Origin: Bacteroides acidifaciens
GTDB taxonomy: Bacteria > Bacteroidota > Bacteroidia > Bacteroidales > Bacteroidaceae
NCBI RefSeq assembly: GCF_903181435.1
Contig: NZ_CAEUHO010000001.1
Span: 372,001 to 436,000 of the forward strand
Reading direction: 5' to 3'
Length of the DNA: 64,000 nucleotides
Each line of letters starts with the position of its first letter. Position 1 is the first letter of the stretch. The notes beneath the pieces were generated by a model that was given only the letters and a program-made list of their open reading frames with translations, had not been told where the DNA came from and did no database searches. This document shows, piece by piece, positions 47,201 through 55,450 of this stretch. The position numbers and the translations under genes are program-made.

Positions 47201-47256
47201 AGTATAAGAACGCCCGCAAAGAATGTGCGGAATAAGTTTTGTTTTTCTCCGTTCAT
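44215..47256 (-). CDS. SusC/RagA family TonB-dependent outer-membrane transporter
   Basis: Energy-coupled importer of oligosaccharides. The 1013-aa protein has a signal peptide (to about residue 26, FTVYAQ), a carboxypeptidase-like domain (VTGKVYDVSGEPIIGASVV), a TonB box-like DEVVVVGYATQKK, the plug (LQGRLPGLVLTQNG, ISVLKDAASAAIYGVRAANG) and the barrel to the C-terminal NMRTYSFGLNIQF strand. There is no N-terminal STN domain, so no sigma/anti-sigma signalling is expected. It is preceded by the GH16 gene (74-bp gap) and followed by SusD. Confidence 0.94.
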   Translation of the reverse strand: MNGEKQNLFRTFFAGVLILFAFTVYAQENTVTGKVYDVSGEPIIGASVVIQGTTQGTITDMDGAFQLKVQPSQTLVVSFLGYKDVILPVGNKNDFKVTLEEDSKKLDEVVVVGYATQKKVNLTGSVASVSSKDIQDIPVANTATLLQGRLPGLVLTQNGAQAGNDNPEIRIRGIGTFGNNNPMVLIDGVEGSLSQISEIPSADIDNISVLKDAASAAIYGVRAANGVILITTKRGQASSRVKVSYSGSYTLQTPGIVPDYVDSYNWALMRNEVNPDTFSPEALQKLKDGSDPDHYANTNWLDAVLRNASMHQHHLSVSGGSENTHFMASVAYSNQDGIMVKTGVERFSFRSNLDTRYKRFTFGLNLSGNKNNVTAPAIAPSGEGGIMRLVSWFTRPTVPVMYSNGHYGYVDGSALSGELMKNPIELMSLGHRSNEYWRFNGKAFAGIDLWDGLKFQTSFAYAFDLNATKSYSPKSPARYDANGNIVKAAGQTNKEEDYWYRNATWTNENLLTYNKQFDKHSINVLLGHSVIGSRYYKTTASIQGFPTENIYEIDGGTINPGAKGNSEEYKLQSFFGRVNYSYDDRYLFEFNIRHDGSSRMPKANRYATFPSLSGGWVFSNEEFMKDYRNFSLGKLRLSWGKLGNQEIGNYAYSATLGSSGNYFFDQNADKQTGMVQTSVPNENIKWETTRSVNVALDLGFLNNRIQTTFEWFDKKTSDILMQLAMPGIFLGSLSAPYQNVGAVRNRGWEWNVNYTDSKGDWSWYAGFNLSHVKNKILEMGGLEETINGNTINRIGNPIGAYFGYKAIGIYRTEADLQRTNSKGEVIKQNGVAPKLGDIMYADLDDDGNITPEDRDIIGNPFPKYSYSFNLGASWKNFDLSTFWQGVGGLYRYSWETSTDIRGNLTDRWINRYSADNINAPMPALGNTMNDSYSSFWLEKSNYLRLKNLEFGYTFRQPELAKAGITSIRVYFAGTNLLTFTPLKNWDPEKSSGDTRNDVHPNMRTYSFGLNIQF

Positions 47257-47329
47257 AATTTAAAGTTTAAGTAAATTAATAAATTCTTTATTGTTGAAGT
47301 TCTTGTAGCTAAGAAATAATTTTATCGTT

Positions 47330-48106
47330 TTATTTCCATTGGTAATGGCGTACCCAGTCCACTTCCATCTCTACGGGTAAATCGGCTGGATCTACTTTCC
47401 CAACCCAGGTTCCTCCTAATTGCATGTCGATTAGCAAATATTGAGGAATATTGAAAGGAAATTGTCCCTCCTGTTCGGTTTCAATCCGGGGATAAACAAA
47501 GTTTCGTTTTCCATTGACATGGAATACAAGACTGTCCGGCCAAAAATCCACTCCATATACATTGAAGTCTTCGGGATTAATGGGAATAGTACTTCCGTGT
47601 TTCGGGTTGTTTTCTATTCCTAATGTATAGGTATAGTGCGAGTGTACGGTTTGGTAGACAATAGAGTCATGGTTCAGACGTTCCATGATGTCCACTTCTC
47701 CTCCCATAGGCCATGAGTATTTGTCTGTTTCATAAGGCAATGTCCATATGGCAGGCCATGCTCCTTTTGCCCCGTGCAGTCTGGCACGCACTTCGATGCG
47801 TCCACCGTGGAAAGCATGCTTGCCTTTCGTCCACAATCCTCCGGTCAGGTACTTGGCTGTGTCTGTTTTAGTGTTGTCATTGATAATACCTTTTAAGATA
47901 AGAAGACCGTCACGCATTTCATAACAACGGTCGTCCGACGACTGGGTGTTTTGCCAGTCTGGTTTGCCGCGGGGGATACGGCTCCAAATAGCAGTGTCGG
48001 GTTCTGTTCCGTTAAAGTTGTCTTCCCACACCAGTTCCCATTTAGGGGTATGAGTACAAGAAAACATACTACATACCGAGAATAATAAAAGTATAACCTT
48101 TTTCAT
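47330..48106 (-). CDS. GH16 family glucanase-type glycoside hydrolase, lipoprotein
   Basis: The 258-aa product has a lipoprotein signal ending MFSC (residue ~17). The catalytic signature GGEVDIMER supplies the nucleophile and acid Glu residues of GH16. WELVWEDNFNG at the start, GGRIEVRARLHGAKGAWPAIW before the active site and the C-terminal DWVRHYQW are typical of the beta-1,3- or 1,3-1,4-glucanase subgroup. It is the first gene of the GH16-SusC-SusD operon, so it probably trims the polysaccharide at the cell surface before import. No regulator gene is present in the locus. Substrate (laminarin-type, mixed-linkage glucan or a galactan) is inferred. Confidence 0.9.
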   Translation of the reverse strand: MKKVILLLFSVCSMFSCTHTPKWELVWEDNFNGTEPDTAIWSRIPRGKPDWQNTQSSDDRCYEMRDGLLILKGIINDNTKTDTAKYLTGGLWTKGKHAFHGGRIEVRARLHGAKGAWPAIWTLPYETDKYSWPMGGEVDIMERLNHDSIVYQTVHSHYTYTLGIENNPKHGSTIPINPEDFNVYGVDFWPDSLVFHVNGKRNFVYPRIETEQEGQFPFNIPQYLLIDMQLGGTWVGKVDPADLPVEMEVDWVRHYQWK

Positions 48107-48428
48107 ACGCTTTAATTTTGGTTCACAGAATTTACTTTAAATAATTAACACGTAGATGTGCGTTTTTTCTTTTGTGACTGACTTGGAAATTATATAATAT
48201 GAGTTAAATTTTATTTAATTGAGACGATTTTAGCGCTTATTGGTGTAATAATGTAAAACTTCTGACCGATTTGGGAGTCAATGATTATATTAATCGGTTG
48301 GTTGCGTATCGAGAGGTCCGTTTAAGAAGAACTGATTATTGTTTTGTGCTATGTTCGTTTGTCTGAATAAAGAGGATGGTTATCGTTTTTTTTGTTAAAA
48401 TTCCGTTCCTAACTCATTTTCTTTAAAC
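48107..48428. other. Upstream region of the GH16-SusCD operon
   Basis: About 320 bp that should contain the operon promoter on the minus strand; no full TTTG-N19-TAnnTTTG match was seen. A short plus-strand frame near 48223-48365 (containing LTDLGVNDYINRLVAYREV) looks faintly protein-like but has no start and no recognised family. Otherwise the stretch is AT-rich with no repeats. Confidence 0.4.
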
Positions 48429-48627
48429 TTTCGTGAACAAAATCCGGATTCGTCTGTTTTTAATTATGCAAATTGCCTGATAAAGCTTCTTATGGGTATG
48501 CGAATATAGATAAGCCAAGCAAGATATGCCTCCCCGGCATAACAGGAAGATTGCATAGTAGTTTTGTCGTGTTTTATTTTGTGTTTGTGTTGTGACGGTG
48601 CTGCGATGTGAATCGAGGTGCCGTTTT
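48429..48627 (+). repeat. Direct repeat copy 2 flanking the GH16-SusCD locus
   Basis: Homologue of 42249-42442 in the same orientation, about 6.2 kb away. The 92-base identical core is 48524-48615, then one change and GGTGCCGTTTT. It lies about 130 bases upstream of the YeiH-type gene and could hold that gene's ancestral promoter or leader. With copy 1 it brackets the whole utilisation locus. Confidence 0.8.
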
Positions 48628-48759
48628 TTATTACAGATAGGTATAACCGGAGATTATCCGGTATAATAAAATACTGTGAACCAGTTTGATGAAAAATGGT
48701 TTCCTTTGTAGAGTTATAAACAGAGTAATAAATTCAGTATCACTAAAATCTAGTAATTT

Positions 48760-49794
48760 ATGTTCAACGAAAAAAGAAGCAGCATGTTGCACGGTGTCTT
48801 GTTGATAGCACTGTTCTCTTGTGCGGCATTTTACATTGGTGAGATGTCTTTCGTGAGAAGTCTCTCTTTCAGTCCGATGATTGTAGGTATCATTCTGGGT
48901 ATGCTTTATGCTAATAGCTTGCGGAATCATCTTCCCGAGACTTGGGTGCCGGGCATACAGTTCTGTTCGAAAAAGATTCTGCGTATCGGTATTATTCTGT
49001 ATGGTTTCAGACTGACTTTTCAGGATGTGCTGGCTATCGGATTGCCTGCAATGTTGATTGATGTTATTATTGTGGTGGTGACTATCTGTGGTGGTATTTA
49101 TATCGGCAAATTATTGAAAATGGACAGGGGAATTGCGTTGCTCACTTCTATCGGAAGCGGTATTTGCGGGGCTGCCGCCATTCTAGGCGCGGAGTCCACG
49201 ATTAAAGCAAAACCTTATAAGACGGCAGTGTCCGTTTCTACCGTGGTAATCTTCGGTACTATCTCCATGTTCTTATATCCTTTCCTCTACCGGAATGGTA
49301 TTTGTGCGCTCACTCCCGACCAAATGGGAATCTATACAGGTTCTACTCTTCACGAAGTGGCTCATGTGGTGGGAGCGGGTGACGCAATGGGAAACGGCAT
49401 TTCGGATTCGGCAATAATCGTGAAGATGATTCGGGTGATGATGCTGGTTCCGGTGCTTCTGATTACTACTTATATGGTGGCAAGAGCGAGAAAGAGACAA
49501 GTACAGAAAGGGCAGAATTCTCAGAAGATTGCCATTCCCTGGTTTGCAATCGGCTTTATGGGAGTTATCGCTTTTAACTCTTTTGATTTGCTGTCTGCGC
49601 AGTTGGTTGCGGGAATCAATACACTGGATACTTTCCTGTTGACAATGGCTATGACTGCACTTGGGACGGAAACAAGCATTGATAAGTTCAGGAAAGCGGG
49701 GGCGAAACCTTTTGTTCTGGCGCTTCTTCTTTTTATTTGGCTGGTAGTAGGCGGTTATTTCCTGGTGAAGTATCTCACTCCTTATTTAATGTAA
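48760..49794 (+). CDS. YeiH/UPF0324 family putative sulfate or organosulfur exporter
   Basis: A 344-aa inner-membrane protein with about ten hydrophobic helices. Family blocks visible are SPMIVGIILGMLYANS near residue 40, the GSGICGAAAILGAE motif near 130, and GSTLHEVAHVVGAG near 205. The C-terminal MAMTALGTETSIDKFRKAG is also typical. Members are often called putative sulfate exporters and linked to sulfur or cysteine metabolism; the transport substrate is not firmly established. Single gene, downstream of direct repeat copy 2 and upstream of a strong terminator. Confidence 0.85.
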   Translation: MFNEKRSSMLHGVLLIALFSCAAFYIGEMSFVRSLSFSPMIVGIILGMLYANSLRNHLPETWVPGIQFCSKKILRIGIILYGFRLTFQDVLAIGLPAMLIDVIIVVVTICGGIYIGKLLKMDRGIALLTSIGSGICGAAAILGAESTIKAKPYKTAVSVSTVVIFGTISMFLYPFLYRNGICALTPDQMGIYTGSTLHEVAHVVGAGDAMGNGISDSAIIVKMIRVMMLVPVLLITTYMVARARKRQVQKGQNSQKIAIPWFAIGFMGVIAFNSFDLLSAQLVAGINTLDTFLLTMAMTALGTETSIDKFRKAGAKPFVLALLLFIWLVVGGYFLVKYLTPYLM

Positions 49795-49797
49795 TAA

Positions 49798-49859
49798 AAA
49801 AACGGGCTTACGTAGATTCTCAGAATGACATTCTTCAGAATTTGTGTAAGTCCGTTTTT
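49798..49859. terminator. Bidirectional terminator between YeiH and the carboxylase operon
   Basis: AAAAACGGGCTTAC (49798-49811) pairs with GTAAGTCCGTTTTT (49846-49859), with one wobble pair. Smaller ATTCT/AGAAT pairings lie inside. Convergent genes end on either side. Confidence 0.8.
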
Positions 49860-49893
49860 GGTGGTGGTACTTTGACAAGTACCTATCTAGTTG

Positions 49894-51429
49894 TTATAAG
49901 GGCATATTTCCATGCTTCTTGGGCGGATTCGTCTGCATCTTGTTTTCTGTCATTTCCAATGCTTGAATCAGACGTTTACGGGTTTGTCTCGGATAGATGA
50001 TTTCATCGATGAATCCCAGTTCGGCAGCCTGATACGGAGTGGCGAATTTTTCCTTGTAAGCTTCCAGTTCTTTAGCCTTGGTTTCTGCGTCTGCCTTGCG
50101 GAACAGGATATTTACCGCACCTTCCGCACCCATTACTGCGATTTCCGCACTTGGATAGGCAAAGTTTACGTCTGCGCCTGTCTGCTTGGAATTCATCACG
50201 ATATATGCGCCGCCATAAGCTTTACGGGTGATAACGGTCAACTTGGGAACGGTAGCCTCCGCAAATGCATAAACGATTTTCGCGCCGTGGCGGATGATAC
50301 CGTTGTTTTCCTGCGTGTATCCCGGAAGGAATCCCGGAACATCTTCGAAAGTAATCAACGGAATGTTGAAACAGTCGCAGAAACGGATGAAACGGCTCGC
50401 CTTGTCGCTGGCATCAATATCGAGCACTCCGGCAAGGTAGGCAGGCTGATTGGCGACGATACCTACCGAACGACCTGCCAGTCGTGCAAAACCGATGAGG
50501 ATATTCTTGGCAAAGTTCGGCATAACTTCAAAGAAATAACCGTTGTCCACCACTCGCTCAATGATATCTTTCATATCATAAGGAACGTTCGGGTCTGCCG
50601 GAACGATAGTGTCCAAAGCGGCGTCTTCACGGTTGGTTTCATCCGTGCAGTTCTGCTTTTTAGTCTCGTCCATATTATTCTGAGGCAGGAACGAAAGTAG
50701 TTCGCGGATACTCATCAACAGTTCTTCTTCGGTGTTGCACATAAAATGAGTCACTCCGCTTTTGCTGCTGTGAGTCATGGCTCCACCCAGTTCTTCCTTG
50801 CTTACTTCCTCGTGGATAACGGTTTTCACTACGTCGGGCCCTGTTACAAACATGTGGCTCTTTTCTTTCACCATAAAGATAAAGTCCGTGAGGGCGGGAG
50901 AGTAGCAGGCACCACCGGCACAGGGGCCGAGAATGGCAGAGATTTGAGGAATCACACCGCTTGCCATTGTGTTCTGATAGAAAATGTCCGCATATCCCGA
51001 AAGGCTCTCGATACCTTCCTGTATGCGTGCACCGCCTGAATCGTTCAATGCGATAATCGGAGCGCCGTTCTTTAAAGCCAACTGTTGCACCTTCACAATC
51101 TTTTTCGCGTTGGAAGCGGAAAGTGAACCGCCGTAAACGGTGAAGTCATAGGCGTAAACGAATACCTGGCGACCGTCAATCTTTCCGTAACCGGATACGA
51201 TGCCGTCTCCCGGAATCTTGTTCTTGTCCATGCCGTAGTTAGTGCAACGGTGAACCATTAGCTTGTCCAGTTCGACAAATGTCCCTTTGTCGAGCAACAT
51301 CCCGATACGTTCGCGGGCAGTCATCTTGCCGCTTTCGTGTTGCTTCTCTATCTTCTCAACGCCCCCGCCGAGGGAAGCGATGCGGTCACGTTCCTGGAAC
51401 GTGGCATATGCTTTGTTTATTTCTTCCAT
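49894..51429 (-). CDS. Acyl-CoA carboxylase carboxyltransferase subunit (propionyl-/methylmalonyl-CoA type)
   Basis: Transfers carboxyl between biotin and an acyl-CoA. The 511-aa single-chain carboxyltransferase contains both N- and C-domains: KMTARERIGMLLDKGTFVE, the acyl-CoA/biotin oxyanion blocks SGGARIQEGIESLSGYADI and LGPCAGGACYSPALTDF, then DVPGFLPGYTQENNGIIRHG and AYGGAYIVMNSKQTGADV. This is the family of propionyl-CoA carboxylase beta and methylmalonyl-CoA decarboxylase alpha. Third gene in accC-BCCP-carboxyltransferase order, 21 bases after the BCCP gene. The B12 riboswitch upstream favours a methylmalonyl/propionyl role. The ~20-residue polar insert after LLSFLPQNN is slightly unusual. 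Confidence 0.9.
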   Translation of the reverse strand: MEEINKAYATFQERDRIASLGGGVEKIEKQHESGKMTARERIGMLLDKGTFVELDKLMVHRCTNYGMDKNKIPGDGIVSGYGKIDGRQVFVYAYDFTVYGGSLSASNAKKIVKVQQLALKNGAPIIALNDSGGARIQEGIESLSGYADIFYQNTMASGVIPQISAILGPCAGGACYSPALTDFIFMVKEKSHMFVTGPDVVKTVIHEEVSKEELGGAMTHSSKSGVTHFMCNTEEELLMSIRELLSFLPQNNMDETKKQNCTDETNREDAALDTIVPADPNVPYDMKDIIERVVDNGYFFEVMPNFAKNILIGFARLAGRSVGIVANQPAYLAGVLDIDASDKASRFIRFCDCFNIPLITFEDVPGFLPGYTQENNGIIRHGAKIVYAFAEATVPKLTVITRKAYGGAYIVMNSKQTGADVNFAYPSAEIAVMGAEGAVNILFRKADAETKAKELEAYKEKFATPYQAAELGFIDEIIYPRQTRKRLIQALEMTENKMQTNPPKKHGNMPL

Positions 51430-51450
51430 GATGCAATCCGTTTTTTAGTG

Positions 51451-51960
51451 TTATGCAATCGGTTCTAATGTTATTAATGTCTGGTCACCAGTGATGTTAT
51501 CGCCTTCCTGAACCAGAATTTCTTTGATACGGCAATCCGAAGTCACTTTATAGTTGCTCTGCATCTTCATGGCTTCGATAACGATAGCGGTGTCTCCCGC
51601 TTTCACTTCCTGTCCTGCCGTTACGGAGATTTTTACTACTTTGCCCGGCATGGGGGAAGTGATGCGGTCGTTCTGTTCGTCCTCGCCTTTCTTGCGCATA
51701 CGCAGGTATTTCGCCTGGCTGTCTACGATTTCAACATTGAAACTGCTGTAATGCGTGTTCACTTTATAGCTTTTCCCGTTCTCCTTGCGGATGAGTTGCG
51801 CGTTTGCGCTGCGACCGTCCATAAGGATGTTGCAGGTTCCGTTTTCCGCCATTACCACGTCCGCTTCAAACGGCTTTCCGTCGATGGTAAGTACCACTTT
51901 ATTATCTTCTTTGCTGACCAGTTCCACTTCGGCCACCCGGTCACCTATATGAATTTCCAT
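51451..51960 (-). CDS. Biotin carboxyl carrier protein subunit
   Basis: Carries the carboxybiotin between the two catalytic subunits. The 169-aa protein has a beta-rich N-terminal part (~1-85) and a classic biotinyl domain (~95-169) with SPMPGKVVKI and the modified lysine in VIEAMKMQSN. The middle segment YLRMRKKGEDEQND is a charged linker. Located 20 bases after accC and 21 bases before the carboxyltransferase gene, in one operon. The N-terminal extension of this kind is typical of propionyl-CoA or acyl-CoA carboxylase carriers rather than of the acetyl-CoA AccB. Confidence 0.9.
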   Translation of the reverse strand: MEIHIGDRVAEVELVSKEDNKVVLTIDGKPFEADVVMAENGTCNILMDGRSANAQLIRKENGKSYKVNTHYSSFNVEIVDSQAKYLRMRKKGEDEQNDRITSPMPGKVVKISVTAGQEVKAGDTAIVIEAMKMQSNYKVTSDCRIKEILVQEGDNITGDQTLITLEPIA

Positions 51961-51980
51961 AATTAACTGCTTTTTTTTAA

Positions 51981-53492
51981 TTAGATACGAAGTACGCCTT
52001 TATGCAATCCGAATTCTTTCCATTTGCTGATAGGACGGTTGTCGGTAGTGTCACTGCTGTTCTCTTCAAGATTCATCAGGTAATCCATGTAGGCGGCAAT
52101 CAACGCAATATTCTCGGCACGCTCGCTGGTTCGCATGATGCACTGATGCAGGTGCTCACCGTTTTTGGCGATGAATCCGGTATCGTAATGGCCTTCCACA
52201 AAATCGGGCGTATCCATGATGGCACGTAGGTAACTGATATTATTCTTGACTCCCGTCAGCTTGTATTCGTGAAGCACGCGGCGCATCCGTTCGATAGCAT
52301 ATTCGCGGTTGGTAGCCCACACAATCAGTTTGCCAATCATCGGGTCATAATAAATAGGAATCTCGTATCCTTCGTACACATAACTGTCGATACGCACTCC
52401 GATACCGTTCGGCTCTGTTATCTGCTTGATAATTCCCGGGCTCGGCATGAAATTCATTTCCGTATCTTCAGCACAGATACGACATTCGATAGCGTGTCCG
52501 CGCTGCTTGATATCTTCCTGTTTCAGTTGGAGAACCTGTCCGTCGGCTACCTTTATCTGCTCTTTTACGAGGTCTACACCGATTACTTCTTCCGTAATGG
52601 GGTGTTCCACTTGCAGGCGGGTGTTCATTTCGAGGAAGTAATAGTTGCGGTGTTTGTCCACCAGGAACTCGATAGTTCCCGCACCAATATAATTAACGGC
52701 TTTTGCGGCAGCCACCGCTTTTTCTCCCATATCTTTCCGCAATTCCGGAGTGACGAAAACCGAAGGAGTTTCTTCCACAATCTTCTGATTGCGGCGTTGC
52801 ACGGAACATTCGCGTTCGCAAAGATGAATCACGTTTCCATGCTTGTCACCCAGAATCTGAAACTCGATGTGATGAGGCTCTTCCACGAACTTCTCCAGAT
52901 AAACCGTATCGTCACCGAAAGAAGAAAGAGATTCGCTTTTGGCAGTTGTATAGGCCTCTTCCACTTCTTCCGCGCTGTGGATAAGGCGCATCCCTTTTCC
53001 ACCGCCACCCATAGAGGCTTTCAGCATCACCGGATAACCGATTTTGTTGCAGAGTTCCACGGCTTCTTCCACACTTTTCAGGTTTTCTTGTGTGCCGGGC
53101 ACGACGGGTACTCCGGCTTCAATCATCTTGATGCGGGCGGAAATCTTGTCGCCCATTGCTTCCATCGTCTCCGGATTGGGACCGATAAAGATAATGCCTT
53201 CTTCCTGGCAACGTCGTGCAAAAGCCGCATTCTCGGACAGGAAGCCATATCCCGGATGAATGGCGTCTGCGTGGTTCGCTTTCGCCACTTCGATGATTTT
53301 TTCTATATTCAGATAACTCTCTTTAGATGCGGCGGGACCTACACAATATGCTTCGTCTGCGTAGAGGACGTGCTTTGCAGTCCGGTCTGCCTCGGAAAAT
53401 ATCGCGATACTCGTTATTTCCATCTCCCGGCAGGAGCGCATCACCCTCACGGCTATCTCACCGCGATTGGCTACTAAGATTCTTTTTATCAT
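51981..53492 (-). CDS. accC: Biotin carboxylase subunit of acyl-CoA carboxylase
   Basis: ATP-dependent carboxylation of biotin. The 503-aa protein starts MIKRILVANRGEIAVRVMRS, has the glycine-rich ATP-grasp loop ASMGGGGKGMRL near residue 165, the metal-binding FLEMNTRLQVEHP near 290 and the biotin/bicarbonate-related RICAEDTEMNFMPSPG near 340. It lacks the C-terminal carrier domain, which is encoded by the next gene. It is the first gene of the operon and lies about 150 bases downstream of a cobalamin riboswitch, so its expression should fall when B12 is plentiful. Confidence 0.93.
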   Translation of the reverse strand: MIKRILVANRGEIAVRVMRSCREMEITSIAIFSEADRTAKHVLYADEAYCVGPAASKESYLNIEKIIEVAKANHADAIHPGYGFLSENAAFARRCQEEGIIFIGPNPETMEAMGDKISARIKMIEAGVPVVPGTQENLKSVEEAVELCNKIGYPVMLKASMGGGGKGMRLIHSAEEVEEAYTTAKSESLSSFGDDTVYLEKFVEEPHHIEFQILGDKHGNVIHLCERECSVQRRNQKIVEETPSVFVTPELRKDMGEKAVAAAKAVNYIGAGTIEFLVDKHRNYYFLEMNTRLQVEHPITEEVIGVDLVKEQIKVADGQVLQLKQEDIKQRGHAIECRICAEDTEMNFMPSPGIIKQITEPNGIGVRIDSYVYEGYEIPIYYDPMIGKLIVWATNREYAIERMRRVLHEYKLTGVKNNISYLRAIMDTPDFVEGHYDTGFIAKNGEHLHQCIMRTSERAENIALIAAYMDYLMNLEENSSDTTDNRPISKWKEFGLHKGVLRI

Positions 53493-53632
53493 ACTTTTCT
53501 AAATTAAGTACATACCTATTTTATGTCTTCCCACCTTGCGGACATACTCCACCTGATGAAAACACAGTATTTTCTTGATTTGGGGCTTAACAAACGATGT
53601 CCTTTCTCCTAATCCACGAGGCGGAAGAACGT

Positions 53633-53822
53633 TTTACGTGAAGTGGCAGGTCTTCTGACTGACTCTTGTCTTATTTACCTTCCCGATAGAACATCAGTGG
53701 CGTCAAATTAGTTCATTTATAAGACATTGAACAGAGCTTCACAGCAGCGGGACTGTCCGGGATTTGCACCCGATTCCCTATTAATCGTCGTCCGTTGGCT
53801 ACGGATTCCGAACCATTTCGGC
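53633..53822 (-). ncRNA. Cobalamin (B12) riboswitch leading the carboxylase operon
   Basis: Read on the minus strand, the segment contains the ordered signatures of the class: GGGAATCGGGTGCAAATCC near the 5' side, GACAGTCCCGCTGCTGTGA, GCCACTG...GGGAAGGT, and the AGTCAGAAGACCTGCCAC B12 box at about 53644-53661. A -7 box TATCTTTG lies just upstream on the minus strand at 53825-53832. About 140 bases separate its end from the accC start at 53492. The rest of the 543-bp gap (53833-54035) holds only the thioredoxin gene's upstream DNA. Confidence 0.92.
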
Positions 53823-54035
53823 GACAAAGATAAATAAATTTTGAATAGAGTGTTCTCTTTTTGCACGAAAGTTGCTTTTTTGTGCAATGGGCGGCTGTCC
53901 GGATATTAGAAACGAAAGACGGTAAATGCAAATGGATTTAATAGTTAAATCTGTGTGTATTATTGTGTACCCTTTAAACTTTCTTTCTTTTCGCATTGTT
54001 GAAGTGGCAATTATTAATCAAAACAGTAATCAATT

Positions 54036-54359
54036 ATGAAAGAGAAGAAAGTAGCCCGTGAGGAACGGAATCAAGAGAAGCTGGCTAATGCCGATTGGGT
54101 AATGGCGGAATTTTACGCAACGTGGTGTCCTCATTGCCAGCATATGAAACCTGTCGTTGAGGAATTTAAGAAACTAATGGAAGGAACGCTCGAAGTAGTG
54201 GAAGTGGACGTAGACCAGGAAACTGCCCTTACGGATTTCTACACCATCGAAGCAACGCCTACATTTATCCTTTTAAGAAAAGGACAACAACTTTGGAGAC
54301 AATCCGGCGAACTTACTTTGGAAAGACTGGAAAGAGCCGTGAAGGGATTTAAATCTTGA
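54036..54359 (+). CDS. Thioredoxin family protein
   Basis: A 107-aa cytoplasmic thiol-disulfide protein with no signal peptide. The active site is WCPHC at about residues 33-37, a variant with His in the fourth position (Trx uses WCGPC). Downstream are the cis-Pro in EATPTFILLRKG and a final helix. A charged start (KEKKVAREERNQ) is longer than in E. coli thioredoxin. The role could be redox maintenance or reduction of a specific partner; nothing in the neighbourhood fixes it. Confidence 0.85.
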   Translation: MKEKKVAREERNQEKLANADWVMAEFYATWCPHCQHMKPVVEEFKKLMEGTLEVVEVDVDQETALTDFYTIEATPTFILLRKGQQLWRQSGELTLERLERAVKGFKS

Positions 54360-54437
54360 AAAAGTATTAATAAAAGAGGTGTTATTCTTCGGAAAGTTTT
54401 AAATCATGTTATGAAACATGCTTTTTTATTTGGATAA

Positions 54438-54537
54438 TTTGCAGATAATCGGAAAGTCCGTATCTTTGCACTGTGTTTTTCATAGTATTAGATTTAAGGT
54501 TAACAAAGGTTGGAGCAAGGCGTTGCTCCTTTTTTTA
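54438..54537 (+). ncRNA. Putative small RNA, family copy A
   Basis: Promoter TTTG at 54438-54441, 19 bases, then TATCTTTG at 54461-54468. The expected transcript (~54474-54537) contains TTCATAGTATTAGATTTAAG and GTTAACAAA, shared with copies at 60003-60073 and 61272-61345, and ends in the hairpin GGAGCAA-GGCG-TTGCTCC (54512-54529) and T7. It lies in the 319-bp gap between the thioredoxin and GNAT genes, with no open frame in it. Confidence 0.7.
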
Positions 54538-54678
54538 TGCCCGTACCTCACTTTCTACTAAATAATATTGATTTTTACGGGATTGGATAATGACTGCTAC
54601 ACTCGAATGTTTATCTTTGTGGATAATATAATATCCGATACTATTTCATTAAAAGACTACTAATAAAAAACTGATACC

Positions 54679-55449
54679 ATGAACATCGACTTTATCACGC
54701 TTACTAAAGACAACATAGGGAAAGAACATATCTGCTGTGCTTTCTCGGATAAGAAATGCCAGGAAAGTTATAACCTGAAAAAGGAATGGCTGAAGAAGCA
54801 ATTTGAAAACGGGTATGTTTTTCGTCGTTTGAATGAGCGAGCGAAAGTATTTATCGAATATGGCCCTGCCGAAAACGGGTGGGTTCCTGTGAAGGCCGAC
54901 AATTACTTGTTGATAAACTGCTTTTGGGTAGCCGGGCAGTATAAAGGAAAAGGGTATGCGAAAGCTCTGCTCCAAACTGCGATAGATGACGCCATGCAGC
55001 AAGGTAAGGACGGTTTGGTGACAGTAGTAGGAACAAAGAAGTTTCATTTTATGAGTGATACCAAATGGCTGTTGAGACAAGGATTTGTTGTTTGCGAACA
55101 GCTTCCGACAGGATTTAGTCTGTTAGTGAAGAAATTAAATGTTGATGCTCCGAATCCGACATTTAATGAATCTGTACGAACAGGAGAATGCCCTAATAAA
55201 AAGGGTATCACTGTTTATTTCTCCAACCGTTGTCCGTTTGCGGAATTTCATGTGACGAGTTCTTTGAAGGAAACCGCCGCTAAAAGAAATCTGCCTTTGG
55301 AGATTGTTAAATTGGAGACAATGGAGCAGGCACAGGCTGCACCTACTCCGGCTACGATATTCAGCTTGTTCTATGAAGGCAAGTTTGTCACAACGGATAT
55401 CAGTGCTTGTATGGATAGCCGTTTTGATAAAGCGATAATAGGGAAATAA
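54679..55449 (+). CDS. GNAT acetyltransferase fused to a YoaP-like domain
   Basis: The 256-aa protein has a GNAT N-acetyltransferase domain (~1-150) with the acetyl-CoA loop in GQYKGKGYAKALLQTAIDDA. The C-terminal ~100 residues include GITVYFSNRCPFAEF and TPATIFSLFYEGKFVTTD, which match the YoaP-like extension seen in similar proteins. The acceptor substrate is unknown. It is downstream of small RNA copy A and ends 1 base before the convergent pncB gene. Start at ATG 54679. Confidence 0.75.
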   Translation: MNIDFITLTKDNIGKEHICCAFSDKKCQESYNLKKEWLKKQFENGYVFRRLNERAKVFIEYGPAENGWVPVKADNYLLINCFWVAGQYKGKGYAKALLQTAIDDAMQQGKDGLVTVVGTKKFHFMSDTKWLLRQGFVVCEQLPTGFSLLVKKLNVDAPNPTFNESVRTGECPNKKGITVYFSNRCPFAEFHVTSSLKETAAKRNLPLEIVKLETMEQAQAAPTPATIFSLFYEGKFVTTDISACMDSRFDKAIIGK

Positions 55450-55450
55450 G

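Noticed and set aside
48223..48365. Short plus-strand frame containing LTDLGVNDYINRLVAYREV upstream of the GH16 operon
   Set aside because: It looks protein-like and might be a decayed regulator or binding-protein end, but it has no start, is only 47 codons and matches no family I can name.
51981..53492. Long open frame on the strand opposite accC (about 400 codons)
   Set aside because: It is the shadow of a highly conserved coding sequence; its translation is rich in His and Phe and has no family resemblance.
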